Shown: positions 42,722-52,735 of the stretch, in pieces | Position numbering within the stretch: the first letter of the stretch is position 1 | Layout of the letters: every line of letters begins with the position of its first letter | NCBI GenBank assembly: GCA_963677185.1 | Contig: OY781889.1 | Coordinates: 2,480,001 to 2,544,000, forward strand | Source of the DNA: G963677185 sp963677185 | Lineage (GTDB): Bacteria; Bacillota; Syntrophomonadia; Syntrophomonadales; Syntrophomonadaceae | Direction: 5' to 3' | DNA length: 64,000 nt | Program-made: the position numbers and the translations under genes | Notes under the pieces: model-generated | What the model saw: only the letters and a program-made list of their open reading frames with translations | What the model was told of the DNA's origin: nothing | Database searches by the model: none

Positions 42722-44611
42722 TTGGATATTCTATTGCGGAACAATGATAAGAAACGGTACCTGATATTAGCCCTCCTTACGATACTATTTATCCTTACAC
42801 ATATCATATATTTGGAAAGTGACCTGCCTTTTGTCGGCATAACCTTATATTACCAGGTTGACGAAATGTACTATAATAACGGCGCATTTAACACCTACCA
42901 TTATGGCAATCCGGTTCAGCAGCTGGTGTCCTTTCTTCCCCCCGATGATGTGCCGACCCGGATCGTGCCGGAGCTTTTTACCTTGCTGGGATTGCTCCTT
43001 TTTGGCAACAATTACTACGGTTTGAGGATGCCCTCACTGTTTGCTGCAGTGCTGGTTTTCGCATTGCTGTCCTCAATCATCGTCAACGCTTTTCGGCAAA
43101 AAAATCAGTCGCTGATGGCGATGGAAGCGCATACTTCTGGTAATCTTTTTGCCAATGGCACCTTCCGGATGCAGCTTATGGTTTTTTTCACATTACTCAT
43201 GTATATGCTTACCGATTTTGCTTTTCTTAATGCCAGCCGTATATCCGAACCGACCATTATCCGAATGCTGGTTATGACCATTTTTATATATGCATGCAGT
43301 CAGATGAAACCGGCTTCATTTCGATCAGTGAAAGCGATCTTTATTCTGGGATTCCTGGCCTCATGTGCGGTGCTTTTTGTATATATTTATAATCTTTTCA
43401 TTTACGCTGCGCTGGCCCTGCTGGTGTTTTTCTATAATTATATTGAGGATCGCCGCATTCCCATAAAGGTGATTTTTTTATTCATCCTGGGCACCCTGGC
43501 CGGCATCGGCCTTTTCAGCGCAGTTTCCAGCCTGTTGTTTGAACAGAGCATCATAGACTATTTCGCCGTTATGGCACCATTTTCCAGCCGCCTGGCCAGC
43601 GGGGTTTCCGATACGTCTTTTATTCATAATCTTATCCGTAATTTCGCCGGAATCTTTATTACAAATTTTTTCAGGTATAATCCCGCCATATTGTTTATAT
43701 TTTTAATTGCCCTGCCACCCTTCTTATACAAAGCATATTCCGAAAAACAGGTGCTGGATGTCTTCGCATCCCTGTTGCTGGGCTTTCTTTTTTTTCAGAC
43801 CCTGGTTATTAACGATTACATGTTTCGCAAGCTGATAATATTAATGCCCCTGGTAATTATTGTTATATTCGAAGCCTTCATCATTCGTAAGGAATTTGCC
43901 GCCCAACTGACCAAGAGTAAAATGAAATACCGTGCATTTCGCTATTACTGGCTGATTTTTACAAGCTTTGCCGTAATGTTTTCCTTCGCTCTCTCCATAT
44001 GGCCAGCGGCTCTGCAAACTATGGTAGTGCTGCCTGAAGATGTTAGTATTATTAACATTGCGGTTTTCATTATCGTTTTTATGCTCATCACAGGGTACTT
44101 CTGGAACCGGCTGGACCGGTCACTATTGATCATGAGCCTGATTCTTTTGCTGATACCTAACATTTATATGGATTATAAATATGTATATTCCCGTCCGACC
44201 TTCCACTTCAAAGAAATAATGGTTGATATGGGGCAATATACCAATGATAATATAACCGCAGGCGGCTTTTCCTACGCCTTTCGTTTGTATAATACTTCCA
44301 TACCGGTTTTAGACAGCTACAGCTACTATTACCCGAAAGATGAGGAGTCGAAATACCAGCATGAAGACTATGCCCGCTTGTTTGATGAAGGTATTGCACG
44401 CTATAGTATAGCTATGGAGCTTCCCGATTGTCTGAAAAAAGAGCTGGGCATTGCTGATGAAACAGTTAAGGATGGGGTTGTTTCTTCCTATGACAGGTAT
44501 GATATTACTACTACCGAATACATGGAAATGATGGGCATGGAACTGGTAAAAGAATACGATTCCCCTGAATATTACAGAGTATATCTATATAAACACCCTG
44601 ATAACAAATAA
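42722..44611 (+). CDS. GT-C-type membrane glycosyltransferase-like protein (copy 2)
   Basis: A 629-residue paralogue of the preceding protein with the same topology and the same loop motif YYQVDEMYYNNGAF (D47/E48). The shared segments include RIVPE-F, GNNYYGLRMPSLF, DFAFLNASRI-EPTIIRML and the C-terminal YNTS-PVLD-YSYYYP. The DNA is less AT-rich than copy 1. It may attach a different sugar or act at a different acceptor (inference). TTG 42722 has AGGGGAG upstream. It precedes rfbF. Confidence 0.65.
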   Translation: MDILLRNNDKKRYLILALLTILFILTHIIYLESDLPFVGITLYYQVDEMYYNNGAFNTYHYGNPVQQLVSFLPPDDVPTRIVPELFTLLGLLLFGNNYYGLRMPSLFAAVLVFALLSSIIVNAFRQKNQSLMAMEAHTSGNLFANGTFRMQLMVFFTLLMYMLTDFAFLNASRISEPTIIRMLVMTIFIYACSQMKPASFRSVKAIFILGFLASCAVLFVYIYNLFIYAALALLVFFYNYIEDRRIPIKVIFLFILGTLAGIGLFSAVSSLLFEQSIIDYFAVMAPFSSRLASGVSDTSFIHNLIRNFAGIFITNFFRYNPAILFIFLIALPPFLYKAYSEKQVLDVFASLLLGFLFFQTLVINDYMFRKLIILMPLVIIVIFEAFIIRKEFAAQLTKSKMKYRAFRYYWLIFTSFAVMFSFALSIWPAALQTMVVLPEDVSIINIAVFIIVFMLITGYFWNRLDRSLLIMSLILLLIPNIYMDYKYVYSRPTFHFKEIMVDMGQYTNDNITAGGFSYAFRLYNTSIPVLDSYSYYYPKDEESKYQHEDYARLFDEGIARYSIAMELPDCLKKELGIADETVKDGVVSSYDRYDITTTEYMEMMGMELVKEYDSPEYYRVYLYKHPDNK

Positions 44612-44660
44612 TTGACATACGTATTGTAAGCACAATCATATTTTTCGAATAGGAGATAAC

Positions 44661-45434
44661 ATGAAAGTTGTTATTCTTGCAGGTGGTCTGGGATCGCGCC
44701 TGTCCGAAGAAACGGTTATCAAGCCCAAGCCACTGGTCGAAATCGGTGCCTATCCCATTCTGTGGCACATTATGAAGATCTATTCACATTACGGATTTAA
44801 TGACTTCATAATATGCCTCGGGTATAAAGGATATATGATCAAAGAATACTTTTCCAATTACTTCCTGCACATGAGCGATATCACCTTTGATATGCGGGAC
44901 AATCGGATGCAGGTTCATCAGAACAGCGCCGAACCCTGGACCGTAACCCTGGTTGATACCGGAATGGATACCATGACCGGGGGGAGATTGAAACGGGTCA
45001 TGGAATACCTGGGGGAAGAAGCCTTCATGATGACCTATGGCGACGGGGTGGCAGACGTTAACATTTCGGCTCTGCTCGAACATCATAAAAGCCATGGCTG
45101 CACAGCTACAATGACAGCGGTACAGCCTCCAGGGCGCTTCGGTCTGGCTAACATTGACCAGACTGGGAAGGTATGCTCATTCACCGAAAAGCCGGCCGGA
45201 GACGGTTCGTGGATAAACGGGGGATTCTTTGTGCTGGAACCTGAAGTACTCAAACTGATTGATGATGATGCGATTATATGGGAGAGAGAACCGCTTGAAA
45301 GCCTGGCTGCATCGAATCAATTGATGGCATACAAGCACTATGGATTCTGGAGGCCTATGGATACCATGAGAGATAAGAATATACTCGAAGATCTATGGGC
45401 AGATGGGCAGGCTCCCTGGAAGATATGGAGATAG
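44661..45434 (+). CDS. rfbF: Glucose-1-phosphate cytidylyltransferase
   Basis: A 257-residue enzyme that makes CDP-glucose from glucose 1-phosphate and CTP. The nucleotide motif is VILAGGLGSRLSEETVIKPKPL in two parts; GDGVADV and the FTEKP stretch follow. It opens the CDP-deoxysugar route. TTGACA at 44612 may be a -35 box, but no convincing -10 follows. AGGAGATAAC precedes the ATG, and the 3' end overlaps rfbG. Confidence 0.95.
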   Translation: MKVVILAGGLGSRLSEETVIKPKPLVEIGAYPILWHIMKIYSHYGFNDFIICLGYKGYMIKEYFSNYFLHMSDITFDMRDNRMQVHQNSAEPWTVTLVDTGMDTMTGGRLKRVMEYLGEEAFMMTYGDGVADVNISALLEHHKSHGCTATMTAVQPPGRFGLANIDQTGKVCSFTEKPAGDGSWINGGFFVLEPEVLKLIDDDAIIWEREPLESLAASNQLMAYKHYGFWRPMDTMRDKNILEDLWADGQAPWKIWR

Positions 45435-46546
45435 AAGCATTGAATAGAAACTTGTTTGGAGATGTATATAAAGGCAAAAAAGTGCTGTTAACCGGGCATA
45501 CCGGATTCAAGGGTTCATGGTTGTCCATTTGGCTTAGTATGTTGGGGGCAGATGTTTATGGCTACTCCCTGGAAGCACCCAGCCATCCTTCCATGTTTGA
45601 AGAACTCCATCTGGAACGAACGCTAAAAGCGCACAAAACAGCCGATATATGCGGCATGGAAGCGTTAAGCCAGTATTTCCTGGCCGTACAGCCGGATATG
45701 GTTTTTCACCTGGCAGCGCAGCCGCTGGTTCGCCTGAGCTACCGCCTGCCGCTGGAAACTTTAAGTACTAACATAATGGGTACCGCCAATGTCCTGGAAT
45801 GCATCCGCCTTGCTGACTGTACAAAAGCTGCTGTGATTGTCACCACCGATAAGTGCTACGAAAATAACGAATGGGCATATGCCTACCGGGAAAACGACCG
45901 GCTGGGTGGAAAAGATATTTACAGCGCCAGCAAGGCTGCGGCTGAATTGGTAATAAATGCTTATCGAAGTTCATTTGACAAGGATAATGCCCGGGGAATA
46001 GCCAGCGTTAGGGCTGGCAATGTTATCGGAGGCGGGGACTGGGGAGAAAATCGCCTGGTTCCTGATTGTATGGTTGCGCTGTCTTCCGGCCAGCCCATTG
46101 CCATTCGCAATCCCAGTTCTATTCGTCCCTGGCAGTTTGTGCTTGAACCTCTGGCTGGTTATTTGCAGCTTGGCGCTCTTCTGTTCAAGGATTCCAGCCG
46201 TTATACCGAAGCCTGGAATTTTGGGCCTTCCAACCTGGAGAAAATTACGGTCTTGCAACTGGCTGAATCGATCGTAAACGCATGGGGCAGTGGGCAAATA
46301 CAACTGGAAGAAGCGGGGCAGAAGCTGGCAGAAGCCGGCACGCTTATACTGGACAGCAGCAAGGCCTCACGCTTGCTGGGATGGTCCCCGGTGTACAATT
46401 GCCAGCGCAGCATTAGTAGCGCCGTTGCCTGGTACCAGGCTTATTATAATGGCCAAAATGAAATGCTTGAATTCACTACAAGACAGATTGAAGATTACGT
46501 AAGTTCTGCGGCAGATATGTCCGTGCCATGGGTGGTGTCATCATGA
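45425..46546 (+). CDS. rfbG: CDP-glucose 4,6-dehydratase
   Basis: A 373-residue extended short-chain dehydrogenase that converts CDP-glucose to CDP-4-keto-6-deoxyglucose. NAD binding: TGHTGFKGSWLS (about 24-35). The family signature is CYENNEWAYAYRENDRLGG, with catalytic YSASK following. ATG 45425 overlaps the rfbF stop; ATG 45395 and TTG 45440 are in frame, the latter with GGAG at nine bases. The 3' end overlaps rfbH. Confidence 0.94.
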   Translation: MEIEALNRNLFGDVYKGKKVLLTGHTGFKGSWLSIWLSMLGADVYGYSLEAPSHPSMFEELHLERTLKAHKTADICGMEALSQYFLAVQPDMVFHLAAQPLVRLSYRLPLETLSTNIMGTANVLECIRLADCTKAAVIVTTDKCYENNEWAYAYRENDRLGGKDIYSASKAAAELVINAYRSSFDKDNARGIASVRAGNVIGGGDWGENRLVPDCMVALSSGQPIAIRNPSSIRPWQFVLEPLAGYLQLGALLFKDSSRYTEAWNFGPSNLEKITVLQLAESIVNAWGSGQIQLEEAGQKLAEAGTLILDSSKASRLLGWSPVYNCQRSISSAVAWYQAYYNGQNEMLEFTTRQIEDYVSSAADMSVPWVVSS

Positions 46547-47883
46547 AATCAAAGATAGAAAAATCATTAGAGCTGAAAAACGATATCCTTTCCAAAGTGG
46601 GAGAATACTACCGCCTGGTTCATCTTGATAATGCTGAGTTTGCACCTGGTCAGCGCATACCTTATGCCAGCCGGGTTTTTGATGAAAGAGAGCTTCAGAA
46701 CCTGGTCGATTCTGCCCTGCAGTTCTGGCTGACCGCTGACCGCTATGCCCGGCAGTTTGAAGAAGGACTGGCGCAGTATATCGGCGTAAAGCGCTGCCAT
46801 GCGGTTAATTCGGGGTCGTCCGCTAATTTGCTGGCTTTCATGGCTCTGACCTCGGATCTCCTGGGCAAACGCAAAGTGAACCGTGGCGATGAAGTGATTA
46901 CCGTTGCTGCCGGCTTTCCAACCACTATCGCGCCGATTGTTCAATACGGAGCGGTCCCGGTATTTGTGGATATCGAGCTGGGTACATATAATATTGACGG
47001 CACTATGCTTGAAGAGGCTTTCAGTCCTAAAACACGGGCAGTGATGCTGGCACATACCCTGGGGAATCCCTTTGACGTTAATGCGGTTAAAAGCTTTTGC
47101 GATCGCCACGGCCTGTGGCTTATTGAGGACAATTGCGATGCCCTGGGTTCGGAATATGACGGCAAGAAAACCGGCAGCTTCGGAGACATTGCCACTTCAA
47201 GCTTTTTCCCCGCCCATCACATAACTACCGGAGAAGGTGGAGCGGTATTCTCCGATAATGCCAGGCTGAACCGTATTCTGCTGTCCATGCGGGATTGGGG
47301 CCGTGACTGCCATTGCCCGGCAGGACACGATAATACCTGCAAAAAGCGATTCAGCAAGCAGTATGGCGGCTTGCCCTTTGGCTATGATCACAAGTACGTT
47401 TATTCCCATTTTGGCTACAACCTTAAAATGACTGATATGCAGGCCGCTATCGGCTGTGCCCAGCTTGATAAACTGCCGGGCTTCGTGGAAAAGCGCCGGG
47501 CCAACTGGCAGCGTTTGCTAAAAGGTGTACAAGGCCTTCAGGATGACGTAATATTGCCGGTTGCCTGCGACAATTCCGAGCCCAGCTGGTTTGGTTTTAT
47601 TTTAACCATAAGACCTGATTCCGGATTGGATCGCAACACCGTTGTGAATCAGCTGGAAGCGGCTGGCATCCAAACCCGGATGCTTTTTTCAGGCAACATG
47701 GTCAAACAGCCATGCTCCCAGCGCAATAAATATTTATACCGGCAAGCAGGGGAGCTTGTCAATACTGATCTGGTAATGAATAATGGATTTTGGGTGGGAG
47801 TTTATCCGGGATTATCGAATGTGATGGTTGATTTCATAATTACTAATATTACTAAAACGTTTGTCAATCATGCGGAATTATAG
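46543..47883 (+). CDS. rfbH: CDP-4-keto-6-deoxyglucose 3-dehydrase (E1)
   Basis: A 446-residue PMP- and iron-sulfur-dependent enzyme that removes the C3 hydroxyl, giving the 3,6-dideoxy sugar. The usual PLP lysine of the aminotransferase fold is replaced by histidine in FFPAHHITTGEGG (H225/H226), a hallmark of this family. Cysteines C256, C258 and C266 fit the [2Fe-2S] site. The partner reductase E3 (ascD/rfbI-like) is not in the window. ATG 46543 overlaps the rfbG stop. Confidence 0.95.
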   Translation: MKSKIEKSLELKNDILSKVGEYYRLVHLDNAEFAPGQRIPYASRVFDERELQNLVDSALQFWLTADRYARQFEEGLAQYIGVKRCHAVNSGSSANLLAFMALTSDLLGKRKVNRGDEVITVAAGFPTTIAPIVQYGAVPVFVDIELGTYNIDGTMLEEAFSPKTRAVMLAHTLGNPFDVNAVKSFCDRHGLWLIEDNCDALGSEYDGKKTGSFGDIATSSFFPAHHITTGEGGAVFSDNARLNRILLSMRDWGRDCHCPAGHDNTCKKRFSKQYGGLPFGYDHKYVYSHFGYNLKMTDMQAAIGCAQLDKLPGFVEKRRANWQRLLKGVQGLQDDVILPVACDNSEPSWFGFILTIRPDSGLDRNTVVNQLEAAGIQTRMLFSGNMVKQPCSQRNKYLYRQAGELVNTDLVMNNGFWVGVYPGLSNVMVDFIITNITKTFVNHAEL

Positions 47884-47920
47884 AATATACATTATTTGAA
47901 TGGGAGAGTTAAATAGTTAA

Positions 47921-49120
47921 ATGATTGAATACTTAACGCGTTTATGCCCGATATGCGATAATAAAACAGGCTCGGTTTTACATACTGTGAATTTTATATT
48001 GCCAGAACAATATACACTACCAGATCATTACGATGTAGTAAGCTGCTGTAGATGTGGATTTATTTATGCTGATACACCCGCCGAACAGATAGTATATGAT
48101 GAATTTTATAGAACACGTTCTAAATACGAAAACATTGACTATTCTTCTGGTGGAAATGTGAATGAATTCGATCGAAATAGATTCATTAATACCTTTTATG
48201 ACCTATCCAGTTTGTTAAAACCAGATTCGTTTATCATTGATATTGGGTGTGCAAACGGTGGTTTATTAGATACTTTTAAAAATATTGGTTTTAAAAATTT
48301 ATTAGGAATTGACCCATCAGCTAGATGTACAGCGTATTTACACGATCAGCTAGAAATACCTGCTCTTAACAGTTCAATAATGGATATAAATTCCTTGAAC
48401 ATCCTTTCATACGGTAAGCCAGAAATGGTGATTATGTCTCATGTCCTGGAACACATTCGTGACGTACGTACTGTTATGAATGTGTTGAAATCCATATGCT
48501 CCCACAATTGCCTGCTGTACATTGAGGTACCTGACAGTAATCGTTATTGTGACCTTAATCATGTTCCATTCTACTATTTTGATATTGAACACATAAATCA
48601 TTTCAATATTACATCGCTGAAGTACTTATTGAGTCTATATGGTTTCGATGCGGTTAAAGTCATTTCAAAGACATTTGAAGTCTCATCTGGTAATTACTAT
48701 CCAGCGATAGGCATTATTTCGCAAAAAACTGACATTGAACCGTTGCCCATACAGAACGATACAGAATGTACAAGCAATATCGTAAAATATATTGCATGTT
48801 GTGCCGTTGAAAACAATCAAAGTCTAATTCCAAACGAATTGTTGCAGGACACTTCTATCATTATCTGGGGTGCTGGTTCCCTGGCTACTCGGATTCTATC
48901 CGAAGGATTCATAAACAAAGACCATATAATTGGTTTTATAGATAATGATACTAATAAATGGGGTCTCAAGATTTTCGGAATCAAAGTGGAGGGACCAGAA
49001 TTGTTGTATATGAATGAAGCACCCGTTTTAATCCTGTCAGTTATGAATTCTTCAGAGGTAGAAAAGCAAATACACGAGATGGACCCTAGGCGTGTTTGTT
49101 ATAAAATTACCGGTCTCTAA
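47921..49120 (+). CDS. Sugar C-methyltransferase-like protein
   Basis: A 399-residue protein with the three-part layout of deoxysugar C-methyltransferases (TylC3/NovU type). An N-terminal zinc-binding part has CPIC (9-12) and CCRCG (near 42-46). The central SAM domain has IIDIGCANGG (about 104-113) and HVLEHIRDV, and the C-terminal Rossmann-like part has IIWGAGSLATRI. The family methylates a carbon next to a 4-keto group. The gene is markedly AT-rich compared with rfbFGH. The 258-base spacer that follows shows nothing else I can name. Confidence 0.75.
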   Translation: MIEYLTRLCPICDNKTGSVLHTVNFILPEQYTLPDHYDVVSCCRCGFIYADTPAEQIVYDEFYRTRSKYENIDYSSGGNVNEFDRNRFINTFYDLSSLLKPDSFIIDIGCANGGLLDTFKNIGFKNLLGIDPSARCTAYLHDQLEIPALNSSIMDINSLNILSYGKPEMVIMSHVLEHIRDVRTVMNVLKSICSHNCLLYIEVPDSNRYCDLNHVPFYYFDIEHINHFNITSLKYLLSLYGFDAVKVISKTFEVSSGNYYPAIGIISQKTDIEPLPIQNDTECTSNIVKYIACCAVENNQSLIPNELLQDTSIIIWGAGSLATRILSEGFINKDHIIGFIDNDTNKWGLKIFGIKVEGPELLYMNEAPVLILSVMNSSEVEKQIHEMDPRRVCYKITGL

Positions 49121-49378
49121 TTAGAAAATATTTTTAGCAGCATGTTGATTAGACGATGAAATACTAATATAAATATGACTACTGCTATTTTCACCCACTT
49201 TAAAAACGGTTGAAATGCAGTCCGATATTGGCTATGTACGGTTGGAGTATCTGCAATTCATAGCGGATTAATAAGATAACCAACTTCCATTAGACAATAA
49301 ACAAAGCCTTGCCAATAAGGTCTATTTACTACATTTTTACAATATGCGATTAATAAAGGGAAACAGGAGAAGAGCGCC

Positions 49379-51187
49379 TTGAGAGTATCAGATTATATAT
49401 TCAGCTTTTTGGCAGTTCATGGCGCCCGGCATGTGTTTATGCTGCCTGGCGGAGGTTGTCTTCACCTGGTGGATGCGTTGGGCCAGAATAAAGAACTTTC
49501 TTATACTTGCTGCCTGCACGAACAGGCGGCTGCCATTGCTGCTGGAGCGCACTCACTGTATACTAACCAGCCTGGCGTTGCCCTGGTGACAACCGGACCT
49601 GGCGGAACTAATGCCATTACCGGTGTTGCGGCTGCATGGCTTGATTCAATTCCGCTCTTTGTGCTATCCGGTCAGGTTAAGACGGCTGATATGGCAGGGG
49701 AAAGCGGTCTGCGAATGAAGGGGTTCCAGGAAATTGACATAGTTAAGATAGTTTCACCCATTACCAAATACGCGGCAACGGTTACTTCGGGTGAGGATAT
49801 CCTGTACCATCTTACCAAAGCCATGCATCTATGCTTTGAAGGGCGACCTGGCCCGGTTTGGCTGGATATTCCCCTTGATATTCAGGGCGCTAATATCGAA
49901 CCTTCCGCATTAATGCCGTACGCACCCGATACTAATAACATAGCTCTGGATTCTGCGCAATATGCCATAGCTAATTCGTGTAAGAATGTGGCCTCCATGC
50001 TTGAAAGGTCGGAGAGGCCGGTCATATTGGCCGGCTATGGAATTGTGATTTCCAGAGCGGAACACGCATTTCATGAACTTATCGAAACACTGGGAATACC
50101 GGTTTTGACCAGCTGGAGATGTGCCAGCCTGCTTGCAGATGATCACCCTCTATATTTCGGCCGGCCGGGCATCATTGGTCAAAGAGCCGCCAATTTTACG
50201 ATTCAGAATGCCGATCTGCTGATAAGCATTGGAGCCCGGATGGATTTCGGGCAGATTGGTTATGATCAACGCACATTCGCCCGGAAAGCCCAAAAGGTGA
50301 TCGTTGATATCGATCAGAATGAACTGGATAAATACCAGTTCGATATAGATGAAATGGTTTGCAGTGATGCCGGTGTGTTTATTAAAGAGTTAACCGGGGA
50401 AATCACCGGCCGTGATCTGCCTGAGGCTGCTCGTTGGCTGGAATCATGCAAAGCGCTTACAGATTCTTATTCGATGGTATTGCCAGAGCACTGGCAAACT
50501 GAAAAATATGTCAGCACCTATGCCCTGATTGACGTTTTATCCGATCTGGTTGGTTCTGACGGGGTAATCGTGCCAGGAAGTTCAGGTGCATGTGCCGAAA
50601 TCACCATGCAGGCTTACCGGTTCAAAGCTGGTCAAAGAGTCATCAATATGCCGGGCCTGGGTGCCATGGGCTTCGGTCTTCCTTGCGCCATCGGTGCCTG
50701 CATAGCCAGCGGAAACAAAACAACCATCTGCATCAACGGCGATGGCGGTTTGCAGATGAATATCCAGGAGCTTGAAACCATCGCCAGGCTGCAACTGCCG
50801 GTAAAGCTGTTTGTGCTCAATAATAACGGGTATGGGTCGATTAGAAACTCACAGAATAACCATTGCCAGGGCCGCCTGGTTGCCTGTGAACCTTCCAGCG
50901 GGTTAAGCCTTCCAGACACCAGCCGGGTAGCCTCCGCATACGGCCTGAACACCGTTTTAATCCTCACCAATGATGAATTACGTGAAAAAGTAGCGGATAT
51001 TTTGGATTTGCCCGGGCCGGTTATCTGTACGGTTATGGTTGACCCGGCTGAACAGACCAGCCCCAGGGTCTCATCTCGAATAAGGCCAGACGGTTCAATC
51101 ATTTCTCTGCCGCTCGAAGATTTGTGGCCATTTCTTGACCGTGAAGAATTCCTGTCGCATATGGTGGTGGAACCTGTAAGTGAGTGA
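49379..51187 (+). CDS. Acetolactate synthase-like thiamine diphosphate enzyme
   Basis: A 602-residue ThDP enzyme. The cofactor-activating glutamate is E48 in LHEQAAAIAAGAH, and the ThDP/metal motif is INGDGGLQMN (near 453) ending in NNNGYGSIRN. It resembles the acetohydroxyacid synthase catalytic subunit, but no small regulatory subunit or ilv gene is nearby. In yersiniose synthesis the homologous YerE adds a two-carbon unit from pyruvate to C4 of a CDP-3,6-dideoxy-4-ketosugar. Next to rfbFGH this is the most likely role (inference). TTG 49379 has AGGAG upstream. Confidence 0.75.
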   Translation: MRVSDYIFSFLAVHGARHVFMLPGGGCLHLVDALGQNKELSYTCCLHEQAAAIAAGAHSLYTNQPGVALVTTGPGGTNAITGVAAAWLDSIPLFVLSGQVKTADMAGESGLRMKGFQEIDIVKIVSPITKYAATVTSGEDILYHLTKAMHLCFEGRPGPVWLDIPLDIQGANIEPSALMPYAPDTNNIALDSAQYAIANSCKNVASMLERSERPVILAGYGIVISRAEHAFHELIETLGIPVLTSWRCASLLADDHPLYFGRPGIIGQRAANFTIQNADLLISIGARMDFGQIGYDQRTFARKAQKVIVDIDQNELDKYQFDIDEMVCSDAGVFIKELTGEITGRDLPEAARWLESCKALTDSYSMVLPEHWQTEKYVSTYALIDVLSDLVGSDGVIVPGSSGACAEITMQAYRFKAGQRVINMPGLGAMGFGLPCAIGACIASGNKTTICINGDGGLQMNIQELETIARLQLPVKLFVLNNNGYGSIRNSQNNHCQGRLVACEPSSGLSLPDTSRVASAYGLNTVLILTNDELREKVADILDLPGPVICTVMVDPAEQTSPRVSSRIRPDGSIISLPLEDLWPFLDREEFLSHMVVEPVSE

Positions 51188-51207
51188 CAATGAAGGGAGT
51201 GAACGTT

Positions 51208-52707
51208 TTGATCAATGATAATTTGCCATTGTTTATTTTTGAGATGGCCAATAATCACCAGGGCAGCGTTGAACACGGCAAACAAATAATTCGAGCGCTG
51301 CGCAAAGCATGTGAGGGATTCCCGCTCAATTTTGCCGTTAAACTCCAATACCGGGATCTGGAAAGCTTTATTCATCCTGATTACAAAGACCGCATGGATA
51401 TCAAACACATTAAACGTTTCAGCGATACCCGCCTGCAATGGAATGAATACCTGGAATTGAAAAATGAAATTGAAGCCAACGGTTTTATAAGTGTTTGCAC
51501 TCCTTTTGATGAAGTTTCGGTCGACATGATTCTGGAACATGGTTTCAATATTATTAAAATCGCCAGCTGCTCCTTGACCGACTGGAGCCTGCTGGAGAAA
51601 ATATCCTTGAGCGGGAAACCGGTAATTGCGTCAACCGCAGGTGCCAGCTTGTATGACATTGACCAGGTGCATACGTTTTTTACCAACCGGCGTATCGAAC
51701 TGGCCTTGATGCATTGTGTTGCAGAATACCCTTCGAAAGCGCATACACTTCAGTTAAACCAGATTGATGTGCTTAAAAATCGCTTCAAAGACACTCTTAT
51801 TGGCTACTCTACCCATGAGGAACCTGGTAATTATGAAGCAGTTAAAATTGCGATTGCCAAAGGAGCCCGGCTCTTTGAAAAGCACACCGGTCTGCCGGCC
51901 AATAACGTAATCTTGAACGATTACAGCGCCAATCCCGAACAAGTGCACAACTGGCTGCTGGCCGCCCAAAGAGCTTATGAAATGTGCGGCATCAGCAATC
52001 AGCGTCATGATTTTTCGAATAAAGAAATCGCCGATCTGGCAGCCTTGAAGAGGGGAGTATTTGCACGGACAGCTCTTCAACCGGGAGATAGTATCGATTC
52101 AAACAATACATTTCTGGCTTTTCCTTGTGAAGCAGGTCAATTGCTGGCCAATGATCTTTCGAAATACAAGCGATACACAATTTCAGGCGAAATCGCGCCG
52201 AACCATCCCGTGTCCAGAGCTACTGCTGTGGAAAAGGACCGTCACCGCGCAATTGAAAATATTATTCGAGATGTTCGCGGAATCATTGGCAAGAGCGGAA
52301 TTGCTATTCCGGCTAAAACCAAGTGCGAACTGTCCCATCATTACGGGCTCGAACGCTTTGATCATTATGGCGCCGCAATTATTGACATCATAAATCGTGA
52401 ATATTGCAAGAAAATAATTGTGTTGCTGCCCGGCCAGGAGCATCCCAACCATTTGCATCGCATGAAAGACGAGACCTTTACGCTTCTGTATGGCGACATG
52501 TCCATCTCAATGAATGGTGATGTGCACAATCTGGCACCCGGTGAGGTTCTCCCTATTGAGCGTGGCTGCAGCCACTCTTTCTCATCCGCTAATGGGGCAA
52601 TTATTGAAGAAATATCTACAACCCATTTTATTAACGATTCATTCTACGATGATATGGATATCATGAATAACGAAAACCGCAAGACAGTGGTGTATCTCTT
52701 GGAATAG
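51208..52707 (+). CDS. NeuB/SpsE-like PEP-condensing synthase with SAF and cupin domains
   Basis: A 499-residue fusion. Residues 1-245 form a NeuB-type TIM barrel (FEMANNHQG, VKLQYR, KIASCS, the HCVAEYPS stretch and GYSTHE). An SAF domain follows (about 280-335, LKRGVFARTALQPGD), then a C-terminal cupin with EHPNHLHRMKDE, a metal site. NeuB enzymes add pyruvate from PEP to a sugar aldehyde to give a nonulosonic acid. The frame opens at 51184, but TTG 51208 has GGGAG nine bases upstream. Substrate unknown. Confidence 0.8.
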   Translation: MINDNLPLFIFEMANNHQGSVEHGKQIIRALRKACEGFPLNFAVKLQYRDLESFIHPDYKDRMDIKHIKRFSDTRLQWNEYLELKNEIEANGFISVCTPFDEVSVDMILEHGFNIIKIASCSLTDWSLLEKISLSGKPVIASTAGASLYDIDQVHTFFTNRRIELALMHCVAEYPSKAHTLQLNQIDVLKNRFKDTLIGYSTHEEPGNYEAVKIAIAKGARLFEKHTGLPANNVILNDYSANPEQVHNWLLAAQRAYEMCGISNQRHDFSNKEIADLAALKRGVFARTALQPGDSIDSNNTFLAFPCEAGQLLANDLSKYKRYTISGEIAPNHPVSRATAVEKDRHRAIENIIRDVRGIIGKSGIAIPAKTKCELSHHYGLERFDHYGAAIIDIINREYCKKIIVLLPGQEHPNHLHRMKDETFTLLYGDMSISMNGDVHNLAPGEVLPIERGCSHSFSSANGAIIEEISTTHFINDSFYDDMDIMNNENRKTVVYLLE

Positions 52708-52735
52708 CTCCCAAAATGGGATTAGTGAGGTTAAA

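Noticed and set aside
49379..51187. Housekeeping acetolactate synthase (ilvB)
   Set aside because: No ilvN, ilvC or leu genes are adjacent and the gene is embedded in a CDP-deoxysugar cluster, so a sugar-modifying role is preferred, though not proven.
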